Shown here piece by piece: positions 56,491 through 64,000 of a stretch of 64,000 bases of DNA. Numbering within the stretch: the stretch's first letter is position 1; each line of letters starts with the position of its first letter. The position numbers and the translations under genes were made by a program. The stretch spans positions 1-64,000 of the forward strand of contig CAMBEK010000008.1 of the NCBI GenBank assembly GCA_945865565.1. Direction: 5' to 3'. The notes under the pieces are model-generated. The model ran no database searches. It saw nothing but the letters and a program-made list of their open reading frames with translations, and was not told the DNA's origin. This DNA comes from Pseudobacteriovorax antillogorgiicola. Its GTDB lineage: Bacteria; Bdellovibrionota_B; Oligoflexia; Oligoflexales; RGVZ01.

Positions 56491-56990
56491 AAACGTATTT
56501 GATTGCCATTGGATCGAACATGGGCGACCGGCTGGACTTCATCCGGCAGGCCGCCAGTCTTGTTCAGGTGCAATGCGGAACAATTGCGGCCCGCTCGCAC
56601 TTGTACGCCACAGAACCAGTTGGCGCGGCGGACCAAGAGTTTCTGAACGCAGCCTTCTCACTTGAATCCACTTTGAATCCTGAATCCCTGCTAAAAAAAC
56701 TTTTGGATATTGAGGTTTCTCTTGGCCGGACCCGCGAAGTCCACTGGGGTAACCGGAGCATCGATCTGGATATCATCCTGGCAAAAGAATCTGATGGCCA
56801 GCCCATTCAGCAGAATTCAAAAGCTCTGACAATTCCGCACCCAAGGATGTTGGAACGGGATTTTGTCCTGTGCCCGGCAACGGATGTTGCACCCGATTGG
56901 ACGCATCCAGTCAGTGAAAAAACCCTGTTAAATGAGCTCCGAAGCCGGTTCCCGAATCGCCTGCAACCGCTGGCGAATCTCGTTTTCTGA
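56487..56990 (+). CDS. folK: 2-amino-4-hydroxy-6-hydroxymethyldihydropteridine pyrophosphokinase
   Basis: HPPK of folate synthesis, 167 residues. Motifs: YLIAIGSNMGDR at the N-terminus, LYATEPVGAADQEFLNAAF, EVSLGRTREVHWGNRSIDLDIIL with the two metal-binding Asp, and IPHPRMLERDFVLCPA. Starts inside the protease stop (ATGA). Its 3' end overlaps the convergent ABC exporter by 63 bases, which is unusual and might create antisense interference. Confidence 0.93.
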   Translation: MKTYLIAIGSNMGDRLDFIRQAASLVQVQCGTIAARSHLYATEPVGAADQEFLNAAFSLESTLNPESLLKKLLDIEVSLGRTREVHWGNRSIDLDIILAKESDGQPIQQNSKALTIPHPRMLERDFVLCPATDVAPDWTHPVSEKTLLNELRSRFPNRLQPLANLVF

Positions 56991-58817
56991 ACCCGAGGGC
57001 ATGTCTGCCACAATGCGGCCAGCATCGATGACCAGGATGCGGTCACAGGCCGCTAAAGTCTGGTATTTGTGTGCAATGATGAAACACGTGCAATCGACCA
57101 ACAAACGTCGAATGGATTCCATGGCCTGATCTTCAAGTTTGCGATCAACGCTGGCCGTCGCCTCATCAAGAATCAAAATCCGCGGGCGCGTCACCAGGGC
57201 ACGCGTCAGGGCAATGATTTGTTTCTCGCCCGAGCTGAAATTTTCGCCATCTGCCAGTACGACGGAATCCAATCCCAGGCGAAACCGGCCCGATCGATCG
57301 ACGCGCATCAGTTCTGCAAGGCCACTTTCCTGACAGGCTGAATTGACGCCTTTCCAATCTTCAAAATCACCGCCTGTACCTGTATTGGGAAATGGAAATC
57401 CCAACAGGTTCTCCCGTAAGGTGCCACGGAACAATATTGCATCCTGAGTCGAAAAACTGATCTGCCGACGCAGGTATTCCTTGTCCCACTGGGCAAGGGG
57501 CACACCATCGATCACAACCTGTCCAGATTCTGGCTCATAAAGACCTGGAATCAGACTTACTAGTGATGTTTTACCGCTTCCCGTTCGCCCCACGATCCCA
57601 AGCCGCTCACCTGGACGAACATCAAACGAAATATTTTTCAGGACTGGTTTTCCGCTGCCATAACTCAGGTGAACTTCCCGGAATGAAACTGCGCCATTGA
57701 TTCCCGCTCGCAATTTAACGTGATGTCCTTCGGGGTTTTCGCAGGACGGATCATCTTCATGATCAGAATTTGAAATTGATGCTGGCTCAACATTTCCCAC
57801 CGAAAGCATTTCATGAACGCGCTCACCGGAAGACAATGCCTCCTGAATCACCTGAATTTCTTGAGTGATCGTGCGCACGGGTGTGCCGTAGCGTTCCGCC
57901 AGGCGCAAAAAAACTGCCAGCGTACCAATGGTCATACTTCCTGCAGCAACTTGGCTGCCGCCGCCGAAGATCACCCACCCCATCGGTACAGCACTGAAGA
58001 AAACAGCCGCTGGTCGAACTATACTGTTCCAGTGCAATACCTTCATTCCTGCATTGAATTGATCCCGCACAGCGGAAGATAACCGGCCATGAGCCCAGTC
58101 GTGAAGGCCGTACGTCCGCAAAACCGCAATACCGCTCACCAGTTCTGCAAAGAGGCTGTTCACGTGTGCCGATCGGCGCTTGAATATTCGCAACCAATGC
58201 CGCACCGGAGCATTGAGCGTGAAAACCAACACCAGTGCGGGCAGAGCCGCAAGGATGGTGATCCCGCCAAAACGCAGGTCAACGAGCAACAAGCCGGCAA
58301 ATACCGTGATCATCTGGATCACCGCAATCAGCATCCGCGCCAAGGTTCCACCAAAGAAACCTTCGATGCCTTCAACATCGTTCGTGAGGCGCGTCAGGAT
58401 ACGGCCAATCGGCTGCTGGTCGAAATACGACATTGGTAACGCAGCCTGCTTGCCAATCAGGGCCATGCGGGCATCCAGCGCCACTTCGGTGGTAACCACG
58501 GCCAGGCGCCGGCGACCAAGATATTGCAAGGCCACTGCAAGAGCCTCAAACGCCAGGAAGACCAGACAATTGACCAGCGCGTCCTCCCATTGACGGGAAA
58601 CCATGGCGTCAATTCCACTTCCCATCACCCAAGACGCAGCCGTTGCAAATACGGCGGCCACAAACAAGACGCTTGCCGCCTGAAGCATACCTGGTTTGGA
58701 CTTTCCAGCGAGTTCCCACAACGCACGAATCCCAGGGGGGCCCTGAAGTGCAAGGGCCTTGGGTGTCTCTGAAGCCTTGCCGGCCTCAGGAATGCAGGGG
58801 TTGTGCATGGACGTCAT
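56928..58817 (-). CDS. Half-ABC exporter with consensus ATP site (MsbA/MdlB-like)
   Basis: 629 residues: an N-terminal six-helix membrane domain (LFVAAVFATAASWVMGSGI, MLIAVIQMITVFAGLLLV) and a nucleotide-binding domain with Walker A GRTGSGKT, signature FSSGEKQ in place of LSGGQ, and Walker B ILILDEATASVD retaining the catalytic Glu. Overlaps the stop of the neighbouring exporter by 32 bases. With that neighbour, which has the reverse defects, it probably forms a heterodimer. Substrate unknown; lipid or peptide export is common for this type. Confidence 0.9.
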   Translation of the reverse strand: MTSMHNPCIPEAGKASETPKALALQGPPGIRALWELAGKSKPGMLQAASVLFVAAVFATAASWVMGSGIDAMVSRQWEDALVNCLVFLAFEALAVALQYLGRRRLAVVTTEVALDARMALIGKQAALPMSYFDQQPIGRILTRLTNDVEGIEGFFGGTLARMLIAVIQMITVFAGLLLVDLRFGGITILAALPALVLVFTLNAPVRHWLRIFKRRSAHVNSLFAELVSGIAVLRTYGLHDWAHGRLSSAVRDQFNAGMKVLHWNSIVRPAAVFFSAVPMGWVIFGGGSQVAAGSMTIGTLAVFLRLAERYGTPVRTITQEIQVIQEALSSGERVHEMLSVGNVEPASISNSDHEDDPSCENPEGHHVKLRAGINGAVSFREVHLSYGSGKPVLKNISFDVRPGERLGIVGRTGSGKTSLVSLIPGLYEPESGQVVIDGVPLAQWDKEYLRRQISFSTQDAILFRGTLRENLLGFPFPNTGTGGDFEDWKGVNSACQESGLAELMRVDRSGRFRLGLDSVVLADGENFSSGEKQIIALTRALVTRPRILILDEATASVDRKLEDQAMESIRRLLVDCTCFIIAHKYQTLAACDRILVIDAGRIVADMPSGSENEIRQRLQAIREPASELI

Positions 58818-60471
58818 TTTCTATTCCCATTTCATAGATGCGATCGCACGCCTCGAGAACTCCCGGTCGATGCGAAACCAGGATCACCGCACAGCCAATC
58901 AGTCTCCGACGCAAATTACTTAGAATTTTCTGCTCTGTTAATTCGTCCAGGGCCGACAACGGTGCATCCATGAGCATGACCGGTGATTCGCGCAGCAATG
59001 CCCGGGCAACGGTCAACCTTTGACGTTGGCCGCCAGAGAGATTGATGCCGCCCTCTTGCAGATAGGCATCCAATCCGCCGCGCATGGCGCGCACTTCGTC
59101 ATCCAGCTCGACCGTTTGAAGGGCTTGCCACAAATCGGCGTCTGATGCGGCGCAACCGAGTTCAAGGTTCTCCCTGATGGTTCCCGAGAAGACAAATGGA
59201 CGCTGGGGTTGCAACGTCACCGTCTGGGATTCGATCGTTCCCGAGGCATCTTCATGGATTCCCGCCAAAGTCGACAGCAGCATTGATTTCCCGCATCCGA
59301 TGCGACCACGCAGGCCGAGCCATTCTCCCCGCGCAACCTCGAAAGTGATTGGACCAGCAGAGAAATGTTGCCCGGCGAATTCCGCGATGTGACTTTCGCT
59401 GGACCGGATCTTCAACCCCGTCACACGAACGGCAAGAGCCGCCCCCGGGTCGATGGACAATCTGGCAACTCCAGCGGAATCCGCGGCCTCAGGCCCATTC
59501 ATGGTCACCTGCAGGACGCGCTCCAGGCTGGCCCGTCCCCGCTGTAATTCCGAGACAAGATCTGCAAGTTCAAAAAGCGGTGTCTGCAACATGGTCGCAT
59601 AAGCAAAAAGGGCAAACATGCCGCCTGCCCCCATGCGACCGGCGTGAAGGTCCGACCACCCGGCAACCATGACGGCCGCAACGCAAACCAAACTCGCGCC
59701 AGAGGTTACGGGAAAAATCCGAAGCCCGGTTTTCAGTACACGCAACCGATCCCGCGCATAAATCCGTGCGCCGGTTTCAAGAACCTCACTCCAAAATCGT
59801 TCGGTCCCGCCGGCACGTTGAATCCTTTTGGCCGAAAGGTTTTGTGCCATGCGCCCAGAGAATGCTGCAAGGGTGGCTTGAGCCTTTTCGTGCTGGACGT
59901 ACTCAAGGCGCGCCAGGCTCCGAACCAGGGCCGGTACCGCGACAATCACGATCAAACAAGCGAGTCCCGCACGCCAACTGATCCAGAACATTGAAGCAAA
60001 AGCGAAAACGGTAAAAAAGATGCAATCAAGCCAGAGAACCAAAGTGAAACCGAAAAGCATCCGGGCTTGATTGATGTCGGCACTGAAGCGGCTCATCAAT
60101 TCGCCAAGGCTGCCCTCACGAAAGAATTGCAGAGGCATGGTGGTGATCTGATTCCAAAACTGGATTCGCAGCATCCGCCCTGATTCGTGGGTGGAGCGGG
60201 CCAGGGTCTGACGCCATCCGAGGCGACCCACAAAACCCGCAAAACCAACCAAGAAAAAACTCAAGGCCAGCCAGGTCAATCGGTCGCTCAAGCCGCCAGA
60301 ACTTTCTCTGAGCTGGCTGTCCAACGAAAGGTAATCGATCGTCCACTGGGCAAATTTTGGGGTTAATACTTCCGTCACACTGGTCAAGAGAAGGCTGACA
60401 AGGCCTCCGGCATACAGCCATTTGTGCTGCATGATATAGCGCCGAAGAAATTGATTTGCCGGCAAGTTCAT
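58786..60471 (-). CDS. Half-ABC exporter with degenerate Walker B (MdlA-like)
   Basis: 561 residues from the ATG at 60471 (MNLPANQF); the track start at 60522 is poorer. Six-helix membrane domain followed by NBD: Walker A GRIGCGKS, signature LSGGQRQR, and Walker B VMLMDAPLSALDE, where Ala replaces the catalytic Glu. The partner gene has a normal Walker B but a variant signature. Both defects would fall in the same composite site, leaving one working site, as in known heterodimeric exporters. Gene order and overlap support pairing. Confidence 0.88.
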   Translation of the reverse strand: MNLPANQFLRRYIMQHKWLYAGGLVSLLLTSVTEVLTPKFAQWTIDYLSLDSQLRESSGGLSDRLTWLALSFFLVGFAGFVGRLGWRQTLARSTHESGRMLRIQFWNQITTMPLQFFREGSLGELMSRFSADINQARMLFGFTLVLWLDCIFFTVFAFASMFWISWRAGLACLIVIVAVPALVRSLARLEYVQHEKAQATLAAFSGRMAQNLSAKRIQRAGGTERFWSEVLETGARIYARDRLRVLKTGLRIFPVTSGASLVCVAAVMVAGWSDLHAGRMGAGGMFALFAYATMLQTPLFELADLVSELQRGRASLERVLQVTMNGPEAADSAGVARLSIDPGAALAVRVTGLKIRSSESHIAEFAGQHFSAGPITFEVARGEWLGLRGRIGCGKSMLLSTLAGIHEDASGTIESQTVTLQPQRPFVFSGTIRENLELGCAASDADLWQALQTVELDDEVRAMRGGLDAYLQEGGINLSGGQRQRLTVARALLRESPVMLMDAPLSALDELTEQKILSNLRRRLIGCAVILVSHRPGVLEACDRIYEMGIENDVHAQPLHS

Positions 60472-60476
60472 TCCAT

Positions 60477-60734
60477 TTACTCTTTGCTGTCCACATCCGA
60501 GCCACGTTTCAGGGCAGACCACAGGGCCTTGTCACGTTCGGTTCGGGCCGATTCCCTGACGTCGGCCTGGCGGGCCTTTTCTGCAACCTTGTCTGCCTTG
60601 CGGGCGGCCTTGGCCTTTTCATAATCACGCTTGCGGGCGGCCTTCATTAATTCTTTGGTCGGCACACCTTCCGTATTGGCCTGATACGTTGTTTCCTCAT
60701 TTAAGTCTGTCCGTGAATCGTTCAACTTGCTCAT
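60477..60734 (-). CDS. Small charged protein, unknown function
   Basis: 85 residues, highly polar with an AARKRDYEKAKAARKADKVAEKARQADV core, likely one long helix. No signal or membrane segment. The ATG overlaps the stop of the acetoacetyl-CoA synthetase gene by 4 bases and the stop lies 5 bases before the ABC gene, so it sits tightly between two coding regions. That and the lack of a better reading frame support it as real; function unknown. Confidence 0.5.
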   Translation of the reverse strand: MSKLNDSRTDLNEETTYQANTEGVPTKELMKAARKRDYEKAKAARKADKVAEKARQADVRESARTERDKALWSALKRGSDVDSKE

Positions 60735-62788
60735 GGTTTCCTCGCAGAAATCTTTCCAAAAATCTTTTCTCGGGCCGTCGCCGTCGCGTCAACCGATTCC
60801 GGGTTCGCGATGGAAGACAAGTTCGCTACAACTTCGCCGCGCAGGATTTGTCCTACTGCGAGCTCCATTTTTTTACCACTACGCGTGTACGGTATTTCCA
60901 AAACCGGCAGGATCATTGCCGGCACATGTCGCGGACTCAGTTCCTTGCGTATCACTTGACGCAACTGGTCTTCAAAGTCCTTGTTCCAAATCTTTTCAGT
61001 GGTCACTTTGACGAGCAGAACCACCTCCTCGCCATCGCCCCGGTCGATGCCCACCGCCACCGAGTCGAGAACCCCATCCTGACGTTCCACCACGCGGTAG
61101 ATCTCTGCCGTGCCAATGCGCACTCCCGCCGGATTCAGGGTCGCATCGGACCTGCCGTGAACGACAATTCCACCATGACTGGTGAACTCGACATAGTCAC
61201 CGTGGCGCCACACTTCAGATGCGCCAAGGGATCCGTCGTGAAAATGGTCGAAATAAGCCTTGCCGTATTTTGCACCTGACGGATCATTCCAAAATCCGAC
61301 TGGCATCGCGACAAAAGGCTTCGTGCAGACGAGCTCGCCCCGCCCTTCACGAACTGAATTTCCGTCGGCATCCCAGCAGGCAATGGCCATTCCAAGGCCC
61401 GGCCCCTGTATTTCGCCGGGATGCACGGGGATCATCGGATTGCCGAGCATGAAACACGAAATGATATCTGTTCCACCAGAGATGGACGCCACGTGCAGAT
61501 CTTGGCCGGCTTCAGCATAAAGCCATTCGAACTGATCCGGCAGCAGTGGCGCCCCAGTGGAAAGGATCCATTTCAGGCGGGATAATCCGAAGTCCCTCTG
61601 CGGATGCACGCCGGCAGCCTTGCAAGTCGCAATATACTTCGGGCTGAGTCCAAACGCCGTCACGCCCTCGGACTCGACCATGCGCCACAGTGCATTGGCA
61701 TCCGGCGCAACCGGTGAACCGTCATACAAAACCAGCCCGGCGCCGCAGGCCAGAGCCGACGCCATCCAGTTCCACATCATCCATCCGCAGGTCGTAAAAA
61801 ACAGCAGCCGCGACGCAGGATCAAACTCAGCCACTCCCGGCCGACCGATGTTGCCATGCAGCAGGATTTCCTTTTTGTGCTGCAGAAGGGTTCCACCAAC
61901 GCTGTGCACAATGCATTTTGGAACACCCGTGGTTCCCGAAGAGAAGAGGATGTAGAGGGGATCTTCGAAGGCGCAAGGCTCAAAGGTCAATGCATCTGGC
62001 TGTCCACACATGTTTGCTGGATTGATCCAATCGCTCCACCACGATTCACCCGCAACCTCGAGTTGTTCCTTGCCGGACCCTGCCAGATGGTCCACCCAGA
62101 CAACGCTACGAAGGGTTTTGCCTGCTCGAAGTTGCTCCGCACACGCCCGGATTTTCACCGCACAATCAAAAGCCTTGCCACCATATACATAACGCTTCGT
62201 GGCAAACATCACCTTGGGCTCAATCTGCCCAAAACGATCGAGGATCGCCTGCCCCCCAAAATCGGGAGAGCACGAAGCCCAGACGGCACCAAGAGAAGCC
62301 GTAGCCAGCATGGCAACAATGGCTTCGGGCGTATTGGAAAGGACACCGCACACGCGATCGCCCTTCACGACTCCAGCAGCCTTCAGGGAAGCCTGGCACG
62401 CAGCAACTTGTTCACGCAACTCGGATGCATAGAGAAAACGCCTGCGGCTCCCCTCTGCATGAGACACGATCGTCTCCTGCAAACCAGGGCGGGGCAAAAG
62501 ATTTTGCGCAAAGTTCAGGCGGGCACCAGGAAACCATTTTGCGCCGCGCATCTTGCCAGCCGGCGGTTCCTGGTAAATGACAGGCGAGGGCGGAGTCAGC
62601 CATAGGATTTTGGTAAAATCTGAAATCGCACCCCAGAAATCTCCGGGAGAATTGACGGACCATTCATAAAGGGGCGGCCACGAGTTCAAATCAAGGCCAC
62701 TGCGTTCGCTGGCAAACGCCGCAAACGCATGCATGTTGGAAATTGGTGGCGCCGCCGATAACGCCGGGATTGGGGGGGATGAAGCCAC
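60731..62788 (-). CDS. Acetoacetyl-CoA synthetase
   Basis: Acyl-adenylate-forming ligase activating acetoacetate with CoA and ATP, 685 residues. Motifs: YILFSSGTTGVPKCIVHSVGG (AMP-binding P-loop), LSTGAPLLPDQ, SISGGTDIISCF, HGDYVEFTSHGGIVVHGRSDATLNPAGVRIG, and RSGKKMELAV near the end. The N-terminal domain resembles AACS (PGARLNFAQNLL). Length is normal for the family. Suggests use of acetoacetate/ketone bodies or polyhydroxybutyrate products. Starts about 20 bases after the IrrE-like stop. Confidence 0.92.
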   Translation of the reverse strand: MASSPPIPALSAAPPISNMHAFAAFASERSGLDLNSWPPLYEWSVNSPGDFWGAISDFTKILWLTPPSPVIYQEPPAGKMRGAKWFPGARLNFAQNLLPRPGLQETIVSHAEGSRRRFLYASELREQVAACQASLKAAGVVKGDRVCGVLSNTPEAIVAMLATASLGAVWASCSPDFGGQAILDRFGQIEPKVMFATKRYVYGGKAFDCAVKIRACAEQLRAGKTLRSVVWVDHLAGSGKEQLEVAGESWWSDWINPANMCGQPDALTFEPCAFEDPLYILFSSGTTGVPKCIVHSVGGTLLQHKKEILLHGNIGRPGVAEFDPASRLLFFTTCGWMMWNWMASALACGAGLVLYDGSPVAPDANALWRMVESEGVTAFGLSPKYIATCKAAGVHPQRDFGLSRLKWILSTGAPLLPDQFEWLYAEAGQDLHVASISGGTDIISCFMLGNPMIPVHPGEIQGPGLGMAIACWDADGNSVREGRGELVCTKPFVAMPVGFWNDPSGAKYGKAYFDHFHDGSLGASEVWRHGDYVEFTSHGGIVVHGRSDATLNPAGVRIGTAEIYRVVERQDGVLDSVAVGIDRGDGEEVVLLVKVTTEKIWNKDFEDQLRQVIRKELSPRHVPAMILPVLEIPYTRSGKKMELAVGQILRGEVVANLSSIANPESVDATATAREKIFGKISARKP

Positions 62789-62805
62789 GGGTGACAGGCT
62801 CTTTC

Positions 62806-63510
62806 TTATTTGCGCGGTGCTGTCCCGGCGGAACCTTCCAAACGGGACGCAATCTCGCGGATGCGAGCCATTCCACTCACGCCATTGCCATTGGCCTGCG
62901 TGGATTTTTTACCCGCTCCGACATCCTGCTTCACCAGACCGAGACGGGCAAGCCGGCATGCAACAAGATCTGGGGAACATCCAAAAAAATCGGCCAATTC
63001 AGCTACTTTTGCGCCCTTGGCCGCTGCGGCCTCCATCAGGCTTTTTGGCAAGAGGACCGCTGCTGCAAATTCGTCAGCAAGGTCCTCGGCTGCCGCCTCT
63101 TGCCTGGAACTGACCTTGATCCCTGCCGCTGAAGTACCCGACACATAGCGGGCGTATGGACAAACCAATTCACGAAAGCCGTGATCCTTGTATGTCCCGG
63201 CGGCGATTCCGCTTTGGACATGCAAAAGAAAATGGCCAAGCAAATGAGCCAACCGAAATTGACGGACATCTTTCATCAATCCAGCCGGAACCAGCGCGAT
63301 GACTGAAAACTGGCCCTTTTCATCACGAACAAGCAAGTTGCCAGAGCAATCAAGGTCCAGGGCTTCCGATTCAACACCGATGGAATTCAATAATTCACTG
63401 ATGTCGATCTTGGGACTTGTAAATCCAAATTGAGTGCGCACCAGGACAGCAAGTTTTTCTGTGTCCTTGGCCGCGGCACAGGCAGCAAGTTGCGGAAAGA
63501 TGGCGATCAT
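62806..63510 (-). CDS. IrrE/ImmA-like protein with degraded HExxH site
   Basis: 234 residues from the ATG at 63510, with GTGGGGG upstream. FRLAHLLGHFLLHVQSG aligns with the zinc motif of IrrE/ImmA peptidases (HELGH), but reads HLLGH, so the catalytic Glu is Leu. The following AAAEDLADEFAAAVLLPKSLMEAAA fits the E..A..FA..LLMP segment. A helical C-terminus (AELADFFGCSPDLVACRLARLGLV) may be a helix-turn-helix. Probably binds DNA or a partner rather than cutting. A true active site is not visible. Confidence 0.7.
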   Translation of the reverse strand: MIAIFPQLAACAAAKDTEKLAVLVRTQFGFTSPKIDISELLNSIGVESEALDLDCSGNLLVRDEKGQFSVIALVPAGLMKDVRQFRLAHLLGHFLLHVQSGIAAGTYKDHGFRELVCPYARYVSGTSAAGIKVSSRQEAAAEDLADEFAAAVLLPKSLMEAAAAKGAKVAELADFFGCSPDLVACRLARLGLVKQDVGAGKKSTQANGNGVSGMARIREIASRLEGSAGTAPRK

Positions 63511-63811
63511 TTCATTCCCCCACCGGTGCCTTCGAAGAACACCGAGTCGCACGTCCATGAATCGTTACTTTATATTCTACCCGATTCCACGCGATCCATC
63601 TTGTTTCGCGACTGCAGAGGTAACTTCACAAATCGCGCAAAACCAATTTCAGGGTTTTCTTGTCGCACGTTTTTTGCCTTTTTTTCTATTCATTACGGAT
63701 ATTTACACCTTACCTCTCATGAGAATGCTGTTAATGGCCGAAAGATCTTCCTGAGAGTGTTTTACAGACACTGGATCCTGAGTGAGCTTCGTGGAATCGC
63801 GGGAGTGGTAG
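63511..63811. other. Divergent intergenic region
   Basis: About 300 bases between the IrrE-like gene and the PilZ gene. I see AT-rich patches (CTTTATATTCTACC, a long T-run GTTTTTTGCCTTTTTTTCTATTC) that could carry promoters for both, but no convincing pair of boxes, no RNA gene and no repeat. The ORF-track entries here are frame shadows without ribosome sites. Confidence 0.5.
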
Positions 63812-64000
63812 ATGGCGAAACTAAAACTAGCTTTTAAAGAGCGCCGTTCCGAGGAACGTATGACCTTGACCGGTCTGATGCCGGGACGGCTGTTTTTGAT
63901 TTCTTCAGATCGGACCCTGTCCGCACGGCCACTCGACGTGAGTGTTCATGGACTTGGTATCTTGATGGGGGAAAAGCTTCCCGATGGTACAGAAATAGGA
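63812..64000 (+). CDS. PilZ-domain protein, 3'-truncated by window edge
   Basis: 63 codons visible from the ATG at 63812 (GGGAGTGG upstream). The text MAKLKLAFKERRSEERMTLTGLMPGRLFLIS and ARPLDVSVHGLGILM matches the PilZ start, with RRSEER as the RxxxR c-di-GMP motif and DVSVHGLG as the DxSxxG motif. So it is a likely c-di-GMP receptor. The remainder is outside the window. It is too short for the ORF track. Confidence 0.82.
   Translation, partial: MAKLKLAFKERRSEERMTLTGLMPGRLFLISSDRTLSARPLDVSVHGLGILMGEKLPDGTEIG

Noticed and set aside
63430-63837. 135-residue ORF over the IrrE start and intergenic gap
   Set aside because: Overlaps the IrrE-like gene on the other strand and the PilZ start; no ribosome site.

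Overview
The window is about 64 kb of moderately GC-rich, gene-dense chromosome from a Gram-negative bacterium. The Gram-negative call rests on several predicted outer-membrane beta-barrels ending in Phe, many lipobox lipoproteins, GmhA/Ugd envelope-sugar genes and a rod-shape (mre/mrd) operon. Several traits recall Bdellovibrionota/Oligoflexia or Myxococcota-like lineages: PEGA-domain Ser/Thr kinases, a PP2C phosphatase, type III glutamine synthetase, an HAD-IG 5'-nucleotidase and a RicT-type PSP1 protein beside tmk-holB. That placement is an inference, not something the sequence proves. No rRNA, tRNA or CRISPR array was seen.

Layout. 1-1.4 kb: 3' part of rlmN coupled to a small secreted protein. 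1.4-2.1 kb: a gene-free cluster of palindromic and inverted repeats (GTCATCCTGAG / AAGGATCCTTTCTTA type) whose last copy supplies the ricT stop codon. 2.1-5.0 kb (minus): tmk-holB-ricT, with an intrinsic-terminator-like hairpin across the holB stop. 5.2-21 kb: an island of Ser/Thr phosphorylation and envelope proteins. It holds a PEGA kinase, xseA/xseB, a minus-strand run (nuclease-like protein, PP2C, GYF-like membrane protein, outer-membrane protein), a TPR/beta-barrel protein, a PilZ-like protein, a 5'-nucleotidase, a second PEGA kinase and a Pro/Gln/Tyr-rich PEGA protein. 20.9-26.4 kb: coaE, type III glutamine synthetase and a Ski2-like helicase. 26.4-27.4 kb: an insertion sequence with recognisable terminal inverted repeats, inserted at the helicase stop codon, whose transposase has lost an internal segment.

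27.5-31.9 kb: a 1460-residue surface lipoprotein with duplicated Ig-like modules, RCC1 repeats and kelch-like repeats. 31.9-33.9 kb (minus): ugd-gmhA. 34.2-42.3 kb (plus): FHA-GGDEF diguanylate cyclase, lipoprotein, small protein, a membrane protein fused to an HExxH peptidase, a TldD/TldE-like pair and a lipoprotein. 42.3-44.2 kb: aldehyde dehydrogenase with its DUF779 partner. 44.4-46.6 kb: small envelope proteins and NAD kinase.

46.6-55.0 kb: a PpiD-like foldase, then mreB-mreC-mreD-PBP2-rodA and a lipoprotein with HELAH. 55.1-57.0 kb: a trypsin-like protease with a P-type domain, and folK. 56.9-60.5 kb (minus): two half-ABC exporters that look like a heterodimer with one degenerate ATP site. 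60.5-63.5 kb (minus): a small charged protein, acetoacetyl-CoA synthetase and an IrrE/ImmA-like protein lacking its catalytic Glu. The window ends inside a PilZ gene.

The strongest candidates for something undescribed are the kinase/phosphatase/outer-membrane island, the XseA with an extra N-terminal module, the membrane-anchored gluzincin and the RCC1-kelch lipoprotein. No complete defence system was found.
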